Below, one piece after another: positions 24,556 through 32,472 of a DNA stretch of 64,000 bases; the first letter of the stretch is position 1; each line of letters begins with the position of its first letter. The notes under the pieces are model-generated. The model was given only the letters and a program-made list of their open reading frames with translations. It was not told the DNA's origin and searched no databases. Source of the stretch: Methylocella tundrae (GTDB taxonomy: Bacteria > Pseudomonadota > Alphaproteobacteria > Rhizobiales > Beijerinckiaceae); contig NZ_CABFMQ020000087.1 in assembly GCF_901905185.1 (NCBI RefSeq), positions 124,001-188,000 on the forward strand, written 5' to 3'. The translations under genes and the position numbers were made by a program.

Positions 24556-26433
24556 ATGTCGCTTACGCACACATCAGTACGCAGAGAGTGTAACGAGGCC
24601 ATTGCTGGCCAGCCTGCCGCCGCTCATTTCGCTCAGCGCGCCGCCACCAAGGCGCTGAACTGGCGCGGCGTGGCCCTTGGCGGTTTCGTTCTGGCGGTTC
24701 TCACGAGCTTTTTCTTGCCGGTGACCCTCGCCAGCGCCGAAGCGCGAGCGCGCGAGAATCTGGCCATCGCGGCGCCGTTCGAAGTAGGCGAGAGTCCGGC
24801 GGGCAATTACCTCGCGGCGCTTGTCGCCGGCGCCGAACGCGACACCGTCGCAGCGGCGACGTTCTTCCGTGAGGCTCTGCGATTCGATCCGCATAATCCG
24901 AAACTGATCGAGCGCGCCTTTGTCGCCTCCCTGTCAAACGGCAATATGGACGACGCCTTCAGCCTGGCGCAGCGTCTTGTCACGCGTGAGCCCGACAACA
25001 GCCTCGCCCATCTCGCGCTCGGCGTCGAAGCGATCAAGAATAAGCAGTTCGCCGCCGCGCGCGCTCATTTTGGCAGAGGCGGCGCCGGACAGCAGCGCGA
25101 TATCACCGCGACGCTGCTCACCGCCTGGTGCTACCTTGGCGAGGGCAATCCCAAAAAAGCGCTGGAGCTGGTCGACCGCTTGCGCGACGAGAATTTTGCG
25201 GTGTTCCGCGATTATCATGCAGGCCTCATCGCGAATGTCGCCAATAATGTCCCGGAAGCGACGCGACGGCTGAAGGCCGCTTATGAGGCGGACAAGAATA
25301 CGCTGCGCCTCGTCGATACTTACGCCCGCTTCGTCGCCAAGCGGGGCGATCCGGCCCAAGCGGCCAAGATCTATGAGGCTTTCGACCAGATCCTGCCGAG
25401 TCATCCGATCGTTGTCGCGGCGCTTGCCGACCTCAAGGCTGGCAAGCCCCTCGATTTGCTGGTCAAGAACGCGGAACAGGGCTCCGCCGAAGTCCTTTAT
25501 GGCTTGGGCGCCGCCGGCGGCCGGCAGGGCGATGAGCTCGCTGCGATGATCTATCTGCGGCTGTCGCTCTACCTTGCGCCACAAAACAGCCTCGCCATCA
25601 TCAGTCTCGCGGACATATACGAGCGCATCAAACAAAACGAGCAGGCGATCGACGTCTATGCGCTGGTTCCGGCAAAGGATCCGCTGCGCACCACCGCCGA
25701 CGTTCAGACCGGCCTCATCCTTGAGACGCTGGGGCGCACGGAGGAATCCGCGACGTTCCTGAAGCGCATCGTCGATGAGCATCCGGACAATGGCGACGCT
25801 CTCTCGGCGCTCGGCAATCTGCAGCGCGCGCACAAGCAATATGCCGAAGCGATCGCGACCTATACGCGAGCGATCGACCAGGCCAATAAAACCGGGAAAG
25901 CGAGCTGGGCGCTTTACTATTTCCGGGGCATTTCCTACGAGCGCGACAAAAAATGGCCGCTCGCCGAGGCCGATTTCAAACAGGCTTTGACGCTTTACCC
26001 TGATCAGCCGCTCGTTTTGAATTACCTCGGCTACAGCTGGGTGGATCAGGGCGTCAATCTCGATGAAGCCTTCGCCATGCTGCACAAGGCAGTCGAACTG
26101 CAACCGACCGACGGCTACATCGTCGACAGTCTCGGCTGGGCCAATTACAAGCTCGGCCGCTACGACGAGGCAGTGAAGGAGCTGGAGCGCGCCATCGACC
26201 TTAAATCATCGGATCCGGTCATCAACGATCATCTCGGCGACGCCTATTGGCGCGTGGGACGCAAGCTCGAAGCGCACTTTCAATGGAATCACGCGCGCGA
26301 TCTCGGCCCCGAGCCGGACGATAAGGAAAAGATCCTCGACAAGATCGAGCATGGCCTGCCGGACGATCCAAAGCCCGCCGCGGCGGAGGCGACTCCGAAG
26401 GAGCAAGAGCCCAAAAAGGAAAATGGCGGCTGA
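24556..26433 (+). CDS. Exported tetratricopeptide-repeat protein
   Basis: A 625-aa protein made mostly of TPR units (at least eight visible, for example 'AGNYLAALVAGAERDTVAAATFFREAL', 'NYLGYSWVDQGVNLDEAFAMLHKAVEL' and 'YIVDSLGWANYKLGRYDEAVKELERAI'), preceded by a hydrophobic segment at about residues 36-60 ending ASAEA, probably a signal peptide. TPR proteins scaffold protein complexes; no partner can be named. The C-terminus is charged (KPAAAEATPKEQEPKKENGG). ATG 24556 is a guess: the open frame continues upstream to 24316 with an Arg/Lys-rich stretch. A similar TPR gene precedes ispE in other Hyphomicrobiales, so cotranscription with ispE is plausible. Confidence 0.75.
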   Translation: MSLTHTSVRRECNEAIAGQPAAAHFAQRAATKALNWRGVALGGFVLAVLTSFFLPVTLASAEARARENLAIAAPFEVGESPAGNYLAALVAGAERDTVAAATFFREALRFDPHNPKLIERAFVASLSNGNMDDAFSLAQRLVTREPDNSLAHLALGVEAIKNKQFAAARAHFGRGGAGQQRDITATLLTAWCYLGEGNPKKALELVDRLRDENFAVFRDYHAGLIANVANNVPEATRRLKAAYEADKNTLRLVDTYARFVAKRGDPAQAAKIYEAFDQILPSHPIVVAALADLKAGKPLDLLVKNAEQGSAEVLYGLGAAGGRQGDELAAMIYLRLSLYLAPQNSLAIISLADIYERIKQNEQAIDVYALVPAKDPLRTTADVQTGLILETLGRTEESATFLKRIVDEHPDNGDALSALGNLQRAHKQYAEAIATYTRAIDQANKTGKASWALYYFRGISYERDKKWPLAEADFKQALTLYPDQPLVLNYLGYSWVDQGVNLDEAFAMLHKAVELQPTDGYIVDSLGWANYKLGRYDEAVKELERAIDLKSSDPVINDHLGDAYWRVGRKLEAHFQWNHARDLGPEPDDKEKILDKIEHGLPDDPKPAAAEATPKEQEPKKENGG

Positions 26434-26544
26434 GGGCGCGAAGCCTTCTCTTTGACCGCCAAAGTCGGAAGCCCTCGTCCCGGGCACCTCGGGATTGCGT
26501 GGAGACGCCGAGGCTATTGACCACGAGTTGCCTTGCTAGAGCCT

Positions 26545-26600
26545 TTATCGATCGGATCGGTTCAATCTGATCGATAAGAACATGTTCAAGCTTTTCAAAC
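26545..26600. repeat. Dispersed palindromic repeat, family B, copy 2
   Basis: An inverted repeat TTATCGATCGGAT-cggttca-ATCTGATCGATAA (one mismatch) followed by AGAACATGTTCAAGCTT. The reverse complement aligns across about 45 bp with 20338-20390 (GAACATGTTCTTATCGATCAGATT versus GAGCATATTCTTGTCGATCAGATT). It lies in the gap before ispE. Confidence 0.65.
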
Positions 26601-26669
26601 CGGCTCAGTTTCCCTCGCGCCTTGCTCCCACTGACGCTTTCACAACGAAATCCATTGCAGCGAAATCCA

Positions 26670-27545
26670 TTGCCTAGACTTCTCAGAGAACGCGCGCCCG
26701 CGAAAATCAATCTCACTCTGCACATCCTTGGCCGTCGCGAGGACGGCTGGCATAGGCTAGAGAGCTTTGTCGCTTTTTCCCGCACGGGCGACCTGTTGTC
26801 CTTCGTCGAGGATCAGCCCCTGGCGCTATCGATCGAAGGTCCTACAGCCCCCGCGGCGGGAAACATCGCCGACAATCTCGTGCTGCGCGCGGCGCGGCAT
26901 TTCGCTGAGAGTTTTCCGGGCGCAAAACTCGGCGCGTTCCATCTTGTCAAACGGCTGCCGGTCGCAGCCGGGATTGGCGGCGGCTCGTCGGACGCCGCGG
27001 CGGCCCTCCGGCTTCTCGCCCGCGCCAATGGCGTTTCGCTCGACGATGAAAGATTGATCGCGGCCGCTCGCAAGACCGGCGCGGACGTTCCCGTGTGTCT
27101 TGCGGCGCGCGCCCGCATGATGCGGGGGCTTGGCGAAGAACTCGGACCTTTGCTGAAGCTGCCGCCGCTCATTGGCCTGATCGTCAATCCCGGCGCGCCG
27201 CTCGAGACCAGACATGTATTCGCGCGCATGAATATCCCGCCGGGCGGCTCGACTGCCTTCGGCGGACATCCCGAGCTTTCTTCCGGCATGCATGTCGAGG
27301 ATTTGGTCGGCGCCTTGGGCAAGGGCCGCAACGACATGGAATCGGCGGCTTGCCGGCTTGCTCCCATCATCGGCGACGTGCTCGCGGTCTTGAGCGCCGC
27401 GCCCGGATGCCGCCTCGCGCGGATGTCGGGATCGGGGGCGACCTGCTTCGCCCTTTTCAAGGATTGCAAATCCGCCGCGCGCGCGAAAAAAGCAATTCTT
27501 CGTGCGCATCCGGGCTGGTGGGTCAAGAGCTGCGTCTTGAACTGA
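26670..27545 (+). CDS. ispE: 4-diphosphocytidyl-2-C-methyl-D-erythritol kinase
   Basis: A 291-aa GHMP kinase of the non-mevalonate isoprenoid pathway that phosphorylates CDP-ME. Seen: 'APAKINLTLHILGRREDGWHRLES' (N-terminal catalytic Lys/Asn), 'LPVAAGIGGGSSDAAAALRLL' (ATP-binding glycine loop, about 96-116) and 'ARMSGSGATCFALF' near the C-terminus. Start choice: TTG 26670 gives MPRLLRERAPAKINL, matching family length; a longer TTG start at 26622 is also open. The upstream bases contain a short tandem duplicate of CGAAATCCATTGC. Confidence 0.95.
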   Translation: MPRLLRERAPAKINLTLHILGRREDGWHRLESFVAFSRTGDLLSFVEDQPLALSIEGPTAPAAGNIADNLVLRAARHFAESFPGAKLGAFHLVKRLPVAAGIGGGSSDAAAALRLLARANGVSLDDERLIAAARKTGADVPVCLAARARMMRGLGEELGPLLKLPPLIGLIVNPGAPLETRHVFARMNIPPGGSTAFGGHPELSSGMHVEDLVGALGKGRNDMESAACRLAPIIGDVLAVLSAAPGCRLARMSGSGATCFALFKDCKSAARAKKAILRAHPGWWVKSCVLN

Positions 27546-27627
27546 GGCAAGGCCGACTGGCTTTTCGAGGTCTTTCCGGGGCATGCGGAGCCGCCCGTCA
27601 GGACTCTCGCGATGAGCAAGGTAAGGA

Positions 27628-28278
27628 TTACTCCAGATAACTGAGATAGGCGGCGACGGCTGCTATTTGCGCCTGCGTCAGCTTGTGTGCAATCGGCTCC
27701 ATGATAGCTGATGTGTCTGGATGCGCCGGATCCTGACCTCGCTCTTTGGTCCAGTTCGTCAGCTTGTTGAAGATGTAGTCATTGAGCTGGCCGGCCAAGC
27801 GGGGAAACGAGCCGTCGCCCTTAGCCTCCGGACCGTGACAGGAAGCGCATGGGGGAACATCGGCGCTGGGAAGTCCGTCCTCGAAGATCGTTTTACCCTC
27901 TGCGACAAGCTCCTTCGGAGCGCCGCCCAATGGTTTGGGATTGAGTTCCTTGAACCGCTCGGCCAGGCCATCGATCATCTCCGGGCTCAACACATGGGCC
28001 ACGTTGAACATGACGGGGTTCGTGCGCCTGCGCTCGATAAAGGCCCGCAACTGATTCTCGATGTACTCGGGCTGCTGACCGGCAAGCCGCGGCATGGGAT
28101 AAGCTCCGCGAAAACCCTGCCCCGACACCCCATGACATGTTCTGCAATAATCAAACTTGGCCTGGAGCTCCTGCGCCGGAACGGTGCCCTTTTGGTTTTC
28201 TTCCGCGTGACCGGCTGTTGTGAAAGCAATTGCGAGAATTGCGGCGCGCCACGGGGACATTGAGCTTATGATTTTCAT
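27628..28278 (-). CDS. Dihaem c4-like cytochrome, paralogue 1
   Basis: A 216-aa periplasmic cytochrome: signal peptide residues 1-25 (...FTTAGHA), haem motifs CRTCH at 45-49 and CASCH at 144-148, each followed by 'PRLAGQ', the internal duplication typical of cytochrome c4. Candidate Met ligands lie in PMPRLAG and in RTNPVMFNVAH. Close to paralogue 2 (28686), including the identical stretch around 'ENQLRAFIERRRTNPVMFNVAHVLSPEM'. It shuttles electrons to terminal oxidases or from dehydrogenases (family knowledge). RBS GGAGG precedes the ATG. It diverges from paralogues 2 and 3. Confidence 0.92.
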   Translation of the reverse strand: MKIISSMSPWRAAILAIAFTTAGHAEENQKGTVPAQELQAKFDYCRTCHGVSGQGFRGAYPMPRLAGQQPEYIENQLRAFIERRRTNPVMFNVAHVLSPEMIDGLAERFKELNPKPLGGAPKELVAEGKTIFEDGLPSADVPPCASCHGPEAKGDGSFPRLAGQLNDYIFNKLTNWTKERGQDPAHPDTSAIMEPIAHKLTQAQIAAVAAYLSYLE

Positions 28279-28685
28279 GATCCGGCCTCCAACATTATCT
28301 CACGCCGCGACATGACTGACGCACTGATCGAGACCGAGGCGGCGGCTTGGGGCGCCGGCCGCTGACAAAGGCCTCCCTCTTCCGCGCTGGCGCCTCGAAC
28401 ATCTTTTTCAGTCATAACCGAGAGCGGCCCAACTGAAAAACTGAACTTCCCCACCAATTCGCTTTTACGCTCGGAAAACAGTTCTTCTTAGTGGACGGCG
28501 GTGAAACGAGAATTGTTCTACATCAAAGGACATTGTAGAAGGATACGATAATTGTTAGCGCGCGCAATTGCCTTCGGCTCTATCTCGCCAAAGCAAGCTG
28601 ATCGAACAGCCGCTTAAGTCCGGTTCCCACTGATGGCGGGAAGGTCAGTTGGCCAATAATATAGAGCAAGGGCGGAGACCGGATC
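28279..28685. other. Divergent cytochrome promoter region
   Basis: A 407-bp non-coding region between paralogue 1 and paralogues 2/3. Besides the FNR-like box at 28513-28526 it holds a 7-bp dyad TTCTACA...TGTAGAA overlapping that box, and no credible ORF. Both sides begin with the same leader CGGATCATGAA, so the duplication included the translation start. Base composition is lower in GC than the flanks in the middle. Confidence 0.5.
28513..28526. promoter_or_regulatory. Candidate FNR/FixK-type operator
   Basis: TTGTTCTACATCAA matches the TTGAT-N4-ATCAA consensus in 9 of 10 positions. It sits about 160 bp before paralogue 2 and about 235 bp before paralogue 1, so either promoter could be controlled by oxygen-responsive CRP/FNR regulators. 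No regulator gene is in the window. Confidence 0.45.
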
Positions 28686-29333
28686 ATGAAGGTCATTAGC
28701 TTACGATTGGCGTTTCAAACAGCAATCCTTGCATTGGTGTTCGCCGCGCCGGGTCGCGCGGAAGTGAAAGGCCCGACCGACCCTTCGCCGCAAGGGCTGC
28801 AGGCGAAGCTGACATATTGCAAAACCTGCCACGGACTGTCGGCGGAGGGCTATCGCGGATATTATCCCATGCCGCGACTCGCGGGGCAGCAGCCGGTATA
28901 CATCGAGAATCAGTTGCGGGCCTTTATTGAGCGCAGGCGCACGAACCCCGTCATGTTCAACGTAGCCCATGTGTTGAGCCCGGAGATGGTCGCGGCCCTG
29001 GCCGCGCATCTCAAGGAGCTCAATCCCGCTCCATACGGCGGCGCTCCTAAGGGATCGCTGGCCTTGGGAAAGACAATCTTTGAGCAGGGATTACCTGAGT
29101 CCAACGTTCCTGCGTGCTCCGCTTGCCACGGTCCGGAGGGCAACGGTAAAGACGAAATTCCCCGGTTGGCGGGTCAACTCTTCTGGTACACCGAAAAAAC
29201 AATGACGAACTGGACCAAAGAGCGAGGTCACGGCTCTGTGAAAGACACATCGGCCATTATGGTGCCGACTACGCACGACTTGAGCCAATCACAGATTGCC
29301 GCCGTCGCGGCTTACGTAAGCTACCTGAAGTGA
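28686..29333 (+). CDS. Dihaem c4-like cytochrome, paralogue 2
   Basis: A 215-aa exported cytochrome: signal peptide residues 1-25 (...FAAPGRA), haem motifs CKTCH at 45-49 and CSACH at 144-148. Spacing is identical to paralogue 1, and long runs such as 'YIENQLRAFIERRRTNPVMF' are shared, so the two arose by a recent inverted duplication or intragenomic copy. GGAG lies before the ATG. It precedes paralogue 3 by 60 nt and is probably cotranscribed with it. Confidence 0.92.
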   Translation: MKVISLRLAFQTAILALVFAAPGRAEVKGPTDPSPQGLQAKLTYCKTCHGLSAEGYRGYYPMPRLAGQQPVYIENQLRAFIERRRTNPVMFNVAHVLSPEMVAALAAHLKELNPAPYGGAPKGSLALGKTIFEQGLPESNVPACSACHGPEGNGKDEIPRLAGQLFWYTEKTMTNWTKERGHGSVKDTSAIMVPTTHDLSQSQIAAVAAYVSYLK

Positions 29334-29393
29334 ATCCGATCGTTTTATAGGGCGCCGGTTTCGATGAATGCATAAAGCGCGAGAACTCGGATC

Positions 29394-30005
29394 ATGAAGC
29401 TCATCAGGTCAAAACTAGCAATTCTGGCGATCATTTCCGTTGCTGCCGGTCCACTGTCAGCGGATGAGTCCCTGCCCGTGCGAAATTGCACCTGGTGCCA
29501 CGGGTCCTCGGCGCAAGGATTTATGATGGCGCCACGATTGGCCGGACAGAGAGATCAATACATTGGAAATCAGCTTCTGAGCTTTCGCGACCACATCCGG
29601 GATAATCCGCTTTCGAGGCAATATATGTGGGGCGCCGCGGCAAACCTCAGTGCCCAGACGGTGCATGACTTATCAGCTTATTTTTCGACCTTGCCGACCC
29701 TGCCCGCCGATGACGGAGATCGGCAGCTGGCAGCCGCGGGAAGAACGATCTACGAGCAGGGAATCGCCGAATCCAACATCGTGTCCTGCCTCGTCTGTCA
29801 TGGCCCAAATGCAGAAGGGGTCAGAGAAATTCCCCGTTTGGGAGGACTATCCTATTCCTACCTAAAAAGAAGGCTCGAGCAGTGGGGCGAAGGGTTTCAC
29901 GCAGCCGCTGGCCCGATGCCGCACATTGCAAGCACATTGTCTCCAAACGAAATTGACGCCCTCGCCTCATACCTGAGCTTCGTCGGATCCGCTTCCGTGG
30001 AATGA
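29394..30005 (+). CDS. Dihaem c4-like cytochrome, paralogue 3 (divergent)
   Basis: A 203-aa exported cytochrome: signal peptide residues 1-23, haem motifs CTWCH at 32-36 and CLVCH at 132-136, with PRLAGQ/PRLGGL after each. It differs from paralogues 1 and 2: the N-terminal linker is shorter by about 13 residues and the sequence is only distantly similar, though the overall two-domain layout and the leader GGATCATGAAG are retained. Three such cytochromes in a row suggests partners for one or more periplasmic dehydrogenases (inference). Confidence 0.9.
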   Translation: MKLIRSKLAILAIISVAAGPLSADESLPVRNCTWCHGSSAQGFMMAPRLAGQRDQYIGNQLLSFRDHIRDNPLSRQYMWGAAANLSAQTVHDLSAYFSTLPTLPADDGDRQLAAAGRTIYEQGIAESNIVSCLVCHGPNAEGVREIPRLGGLSYSYLKRRLEQWGEGFHAAAGPMPHIASTLSPNEIDALASYLSFVGSASVE

Positions 30006-30187
30006 TTGTGCGGCGACATCTTTTTCCGCGCGCGTTTTGGCGTTGAGGAGTCGGACCGCAGAAGGCGCCCCTTGGCCGCCCGAGCCCTTATCTTCTGATC
30101 GCCGCTGTTTTCATGCGCCGAACATGGCTCTTTCGATGGCCGCTCTCGGTTGGAGTCGGTCGAGTTTCAAACGTGCTGCGCGACAGC

Positions 30188-30213
30188 GCCATCGCCATTG
30201 AAATGGCGATGGC
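30188..30213. repeat. Palindrome with ATT-GA-AAT core
   Basis: Perfect 12-bp inverted repeat GCCATCGCCATT-ga-AATGGCGATGGC, 22 bp before tRNA-Gly. The ATT-GA-AAT core matches that of the palindrome at 20307-20332. Confidence 0.55.
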
Positions 30214-30235
30214 TGTGGGCTAAGGTTTCGCCGTC

Positions 30236-30309
30236 GCGGGCGTAGTTCAATGGCAGAACGGAAGCTTCCCAAGCTTCATACGAGGGTTCGATTCCCTTCG
30301 CCCGCTCCA
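30236..30309 (+). tRNA. tRNA-Gly (anticodon CCC)
   Basis: Cloverleaf: acceptor GCGGGCG pairs with CGCCCGC, anticodon stem GAAGC/GCTTC around loop TTCCCAA (anticodon CCC), T-arm with GGTTCGATT, discriminator T and encoded CCA at 30307-30309. It reads GGG glycine codons. Glycyl-tRNA synthetase genes occur elsewhere in the window, but the linkage is probably chance. Confidence 0.93.
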
Positions 30310-30386
30310 CGCCTTCCGCGAGGCGGCTTGATAGCCGACCGCCGTTCCACCAACGCCACCCATTGCCAGAAGCACGAGGATTCGCG

Positions 30387-30671
30387 TCAGTGTGCCGACT
30401 GGGCGCTCGCTTCAGTGTCGGGGCTGGCTTTAACGCGAAGCACGGCCGGGTCATCAAGATCGCGCCTGGTTTGGATCCTGAAAGCCTCCGCGAGCAAAAA
30501 TGCGTCGCGCTCGATCGCGCCGGAGGGCGCCATCCGAACGGCGCCGATGCGTTCAAGCGTAATCGTATCTTGCGCTGAAGCCGCGCCGATCATGGCCTGA
30601 AGAATCAGCGCCGCGAAGAGGTGAGCCGGCAACCGAGGTTTGATCTTCATGTCGCAAATATTCAAAGTCAC
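30387..30671 (-). CDS. Hypothetical exported protein
   Basis: A 94-aa protein of unknown function. A signal peptide (PRLPAHLFAALILQAMIGAASAQ) is followed by a mature part of about 60 residues starting DTITLERIGAVRMAPSG, rich in charged residues and without Cys. GTG 30671 is chosen as start because AAGGAG lies 8 nt upstream; an in-frame ATG at 30650 is an alternative. It stands alone between tRNA-Gly and the class II aldolase gene. Confidence 0.6.
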   Translation of the reverse strand: MTLNICDMKIKPRLPAHLFAALILQAMIGAASAQDTITLERIGAVRMAPSGAIERDAFLLAEAFRIQTRRDLDDPAVLRVKASPDTEASAQSAH

Positions 30672-30877
30672 GGCACGATCTCCTTTCGTGCGTCGCTGGG
30701 CTTTGCCCGAGCGCGCTTCTGTCCTGGCGACTGATCGCCAGAGACGCGGCGCCCCGCGAGGGCTGCGCCAATAGATTTCGAGGATGATGTTTTTAGCTTG
30801 CGGTAAGCTTGCGCTGCACAATGCCGTTTTGCAACGCACCAAATTGTCTCAGGGGGATGCTGCCCCGCCTGACCTTC

Positions 30878-31546
30878 TCAAGCGTTTTTGGGGTTTCGCC
30901 TGCGCCGCAGGCCGTAGTCCCTGAATTTCTCGACCGTTCTCGCGACCTCGGCATCGCTGAGAATATGCGGCGTCCCTATTTGTAGCGCCGCCGCATATTG
31001 CCGGGCAAGCGTCTCCAGTTCGACCGCCAGCCACAGCGCCTCGCTCAGATCGGGCCCTGTCGCGATCATGCCGTGATTGGCGAGCAGCGCGCAGGCGCGG
31101 TCCTCAATCGCTTCCAGAACCGCGACAGAGAGTTCCGGCGTGCCATAGCTTTCATAACGCGCGCACCGGATCGTCGGGCCGCCCGCCGCAGCGATCATAT
31201 AATGCGCCGCCGGAATTTCCATGCGGCACATGGCGAAAGCCGTGCAATAGACCGGATGTGCGTGCACGACCGCGTTGACCTCGGGCCGATGGCCCAGAAT
31301 ATCGCGATGGAACCGCCACTCGGAGGAAGCGACGAGATCGTGCTCGTAGACGCCATCCATCGTCATGAAGACGATGTCGTCGGCGCTCATCTCGTCATAC
31401 GGCAGGCCGGACGGCGTGATCAAAAGCCCGTCGGTCCAGCGAACCGAAATATTGCCCGCGGTTCCCTGATTGACCCCGAGCCGCGCCAGGCTGCGGCAGC
31501 CGTCGATGATGGATTGTCGAACGGCGAATTCTCTGGTTTTCGCCAA
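30878..31546 (-). CDS. Class II aldolase/adducin-family protein (fuculose-phosphate aldolase-like)
   Basis: A 222-aa zinc-dependent aldolase-fold protein: 'NQGTAGNISVRW' (phosphate loop), 'TPSGLPYDEMSADDIVFM', zinc ligands HAHP (about residues 93-95) and His in LLANHGM (about 156). The family cleaves sugar phosphates such as L-fuculose-1-phosphate or acts as epimerase/dehydratase; the exact substrate is open. The start chosen is TTG 31546 with GAGAGAGG upstream; the frame is open to 31612. It is the last gene of the zwf-edd-eda string, so it may feed a sugar acid or glycolaldehyde branch (inference). Confidence 0.78.
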   Translation of the reverse strand: MAKTREFAVRQSIIDGCRSLARLGVNQGTAGNISVRWTDGLLITPSGLPYDEMSADDIVFMTMDGVYEHDLVASSEWRFHRDILGHRPEVNAVVHAHPVYCTAFAMCRMEIPAAHYMIAAAGGPTIRCARYESYGTPELSVAVLEAIEDRACALLANHGMIATGPDLSEALWLAVELETLARQYAAALQIGTPHILSDAEVARTVEKFRDYGLRRRRNPKNA

Positions 31547-31661
31547 TTTCCCTCTCTCAACGCAAATCACGCTATGATCCGGGGGCTCATTTCTGAACTG
31601 GCCTTGCGGCAAAGCACAACGCGGGGGCCGAACGAGCCGATCTTCTCAAGGCGATGATACT

Positions 31662-32309
31662 CTAAACGGGCGCCCGAAGCGCGCAAGCTTCCTTCGCCAG
31701 ACGCTCGACGGCGGCGTAATCGCCGGCGTTGATCAGCGCGGGCGCGACCATCCATGAGCCGCCGACGCAAGCGACATTGCTGAGCTCGAGATAAGCCTTG
31801 GCTTTCTCTGGATTGATGCCTCCGGTCGGGCAAAAGACAAGATCCTGCAGGGGCCCGGCAAGCGACGAGAGATATTTCACGCCGCCCGCGGCTTCGGCCG
31901 GGAAAAACTTCATACAGCGAAACCCATGCTCATGAAGCGTCATCGCTTCGGACGCTGTGGCGACGCCGGGAAGCCAGGGGATCGGCGATTTCCGCGCCGC
32001 CTTCAAAAGTCGCCGCGTCATTCCAGGGCTGACGAGAAAGGCCGCGCCCGCGTCGATCGCCGCCTCCATCTGATCCGCGTCTGTGACCGTCCCCGCGCCA
32101 ATGATCGCTTCCGGGAAGGCGCGCGTCAGCATCTCGATGGATTTCAGCGCCGCCTTGGTGCGTAGCGTAATTTCGAGCACGGTGAGGCCGCCGCCGATCA
32201 ATGATTTCGCCTGGGCCAGCGCATCCGCCGCATCGGCGACCTGCATGACGGGGATCACCGGCGCTTGCTTCATCAAAGCCAGGGTGGCATCGGTGTGTTG
32301 GTATTGCAT
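31662..32309 (-). CDS. eda: 2-dehydro-3-deoxy-phosphogluconate (KDPG) aldolase
   Basis: A 215-aa class I aldolase that splits KDPG to pyruvate and glyceraldehyde-3-phosphate, the last Entner-Doudoroff step. Schiff-base Lys134 is in RCMKFFPAEAAGG; Glu46 (LEITLR) and Arg50 complete the active site, with GAGT and PTGGI as phosphate loops. Trimeric, cytoplasmic. It lies 163 bp after edd on the same strand, giving the order zwf-edd-eda. Confidence 0.96.
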   Translation of the reverse strand: MQYQHTDATLALMKQAPVIPVMQVADAADALAQAKSLIGGGLTVLEITLRTKAALKSIEMLTRAFPEAIIGAGTVTDADQMEAAIDAGAAFLVSPGMTRRLLKAARKSPIPWLPGVATASEAMTLHEHGFRCMKFFPAEAAGGVKYLSSLAGPLQDLVFCPTGGINPEKAKAYLELSNVACVGGSWMVAPALINAGDYAAVERLAKEACALRAPV

Positions 32310-32472
32310 AGATCCGCGCCTCTCCGCAGCGATGAATCATTTTCAGGCGAAGCACAATTCTGGTTCGCGTCGAGAAAATGCGATCGAACCGAGAGATAAA
32401 GATTTTTCTGATTTTGTGAATCGGAAAATCACGCGGCGGCGGCGCGCATCATCCCGCCGCGCATGACCCGCG

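Noticed and set aside
24934-26103. 389-aa antisense ORF
   Set aside because: Shadow of the TPR gene; no domain recognised.
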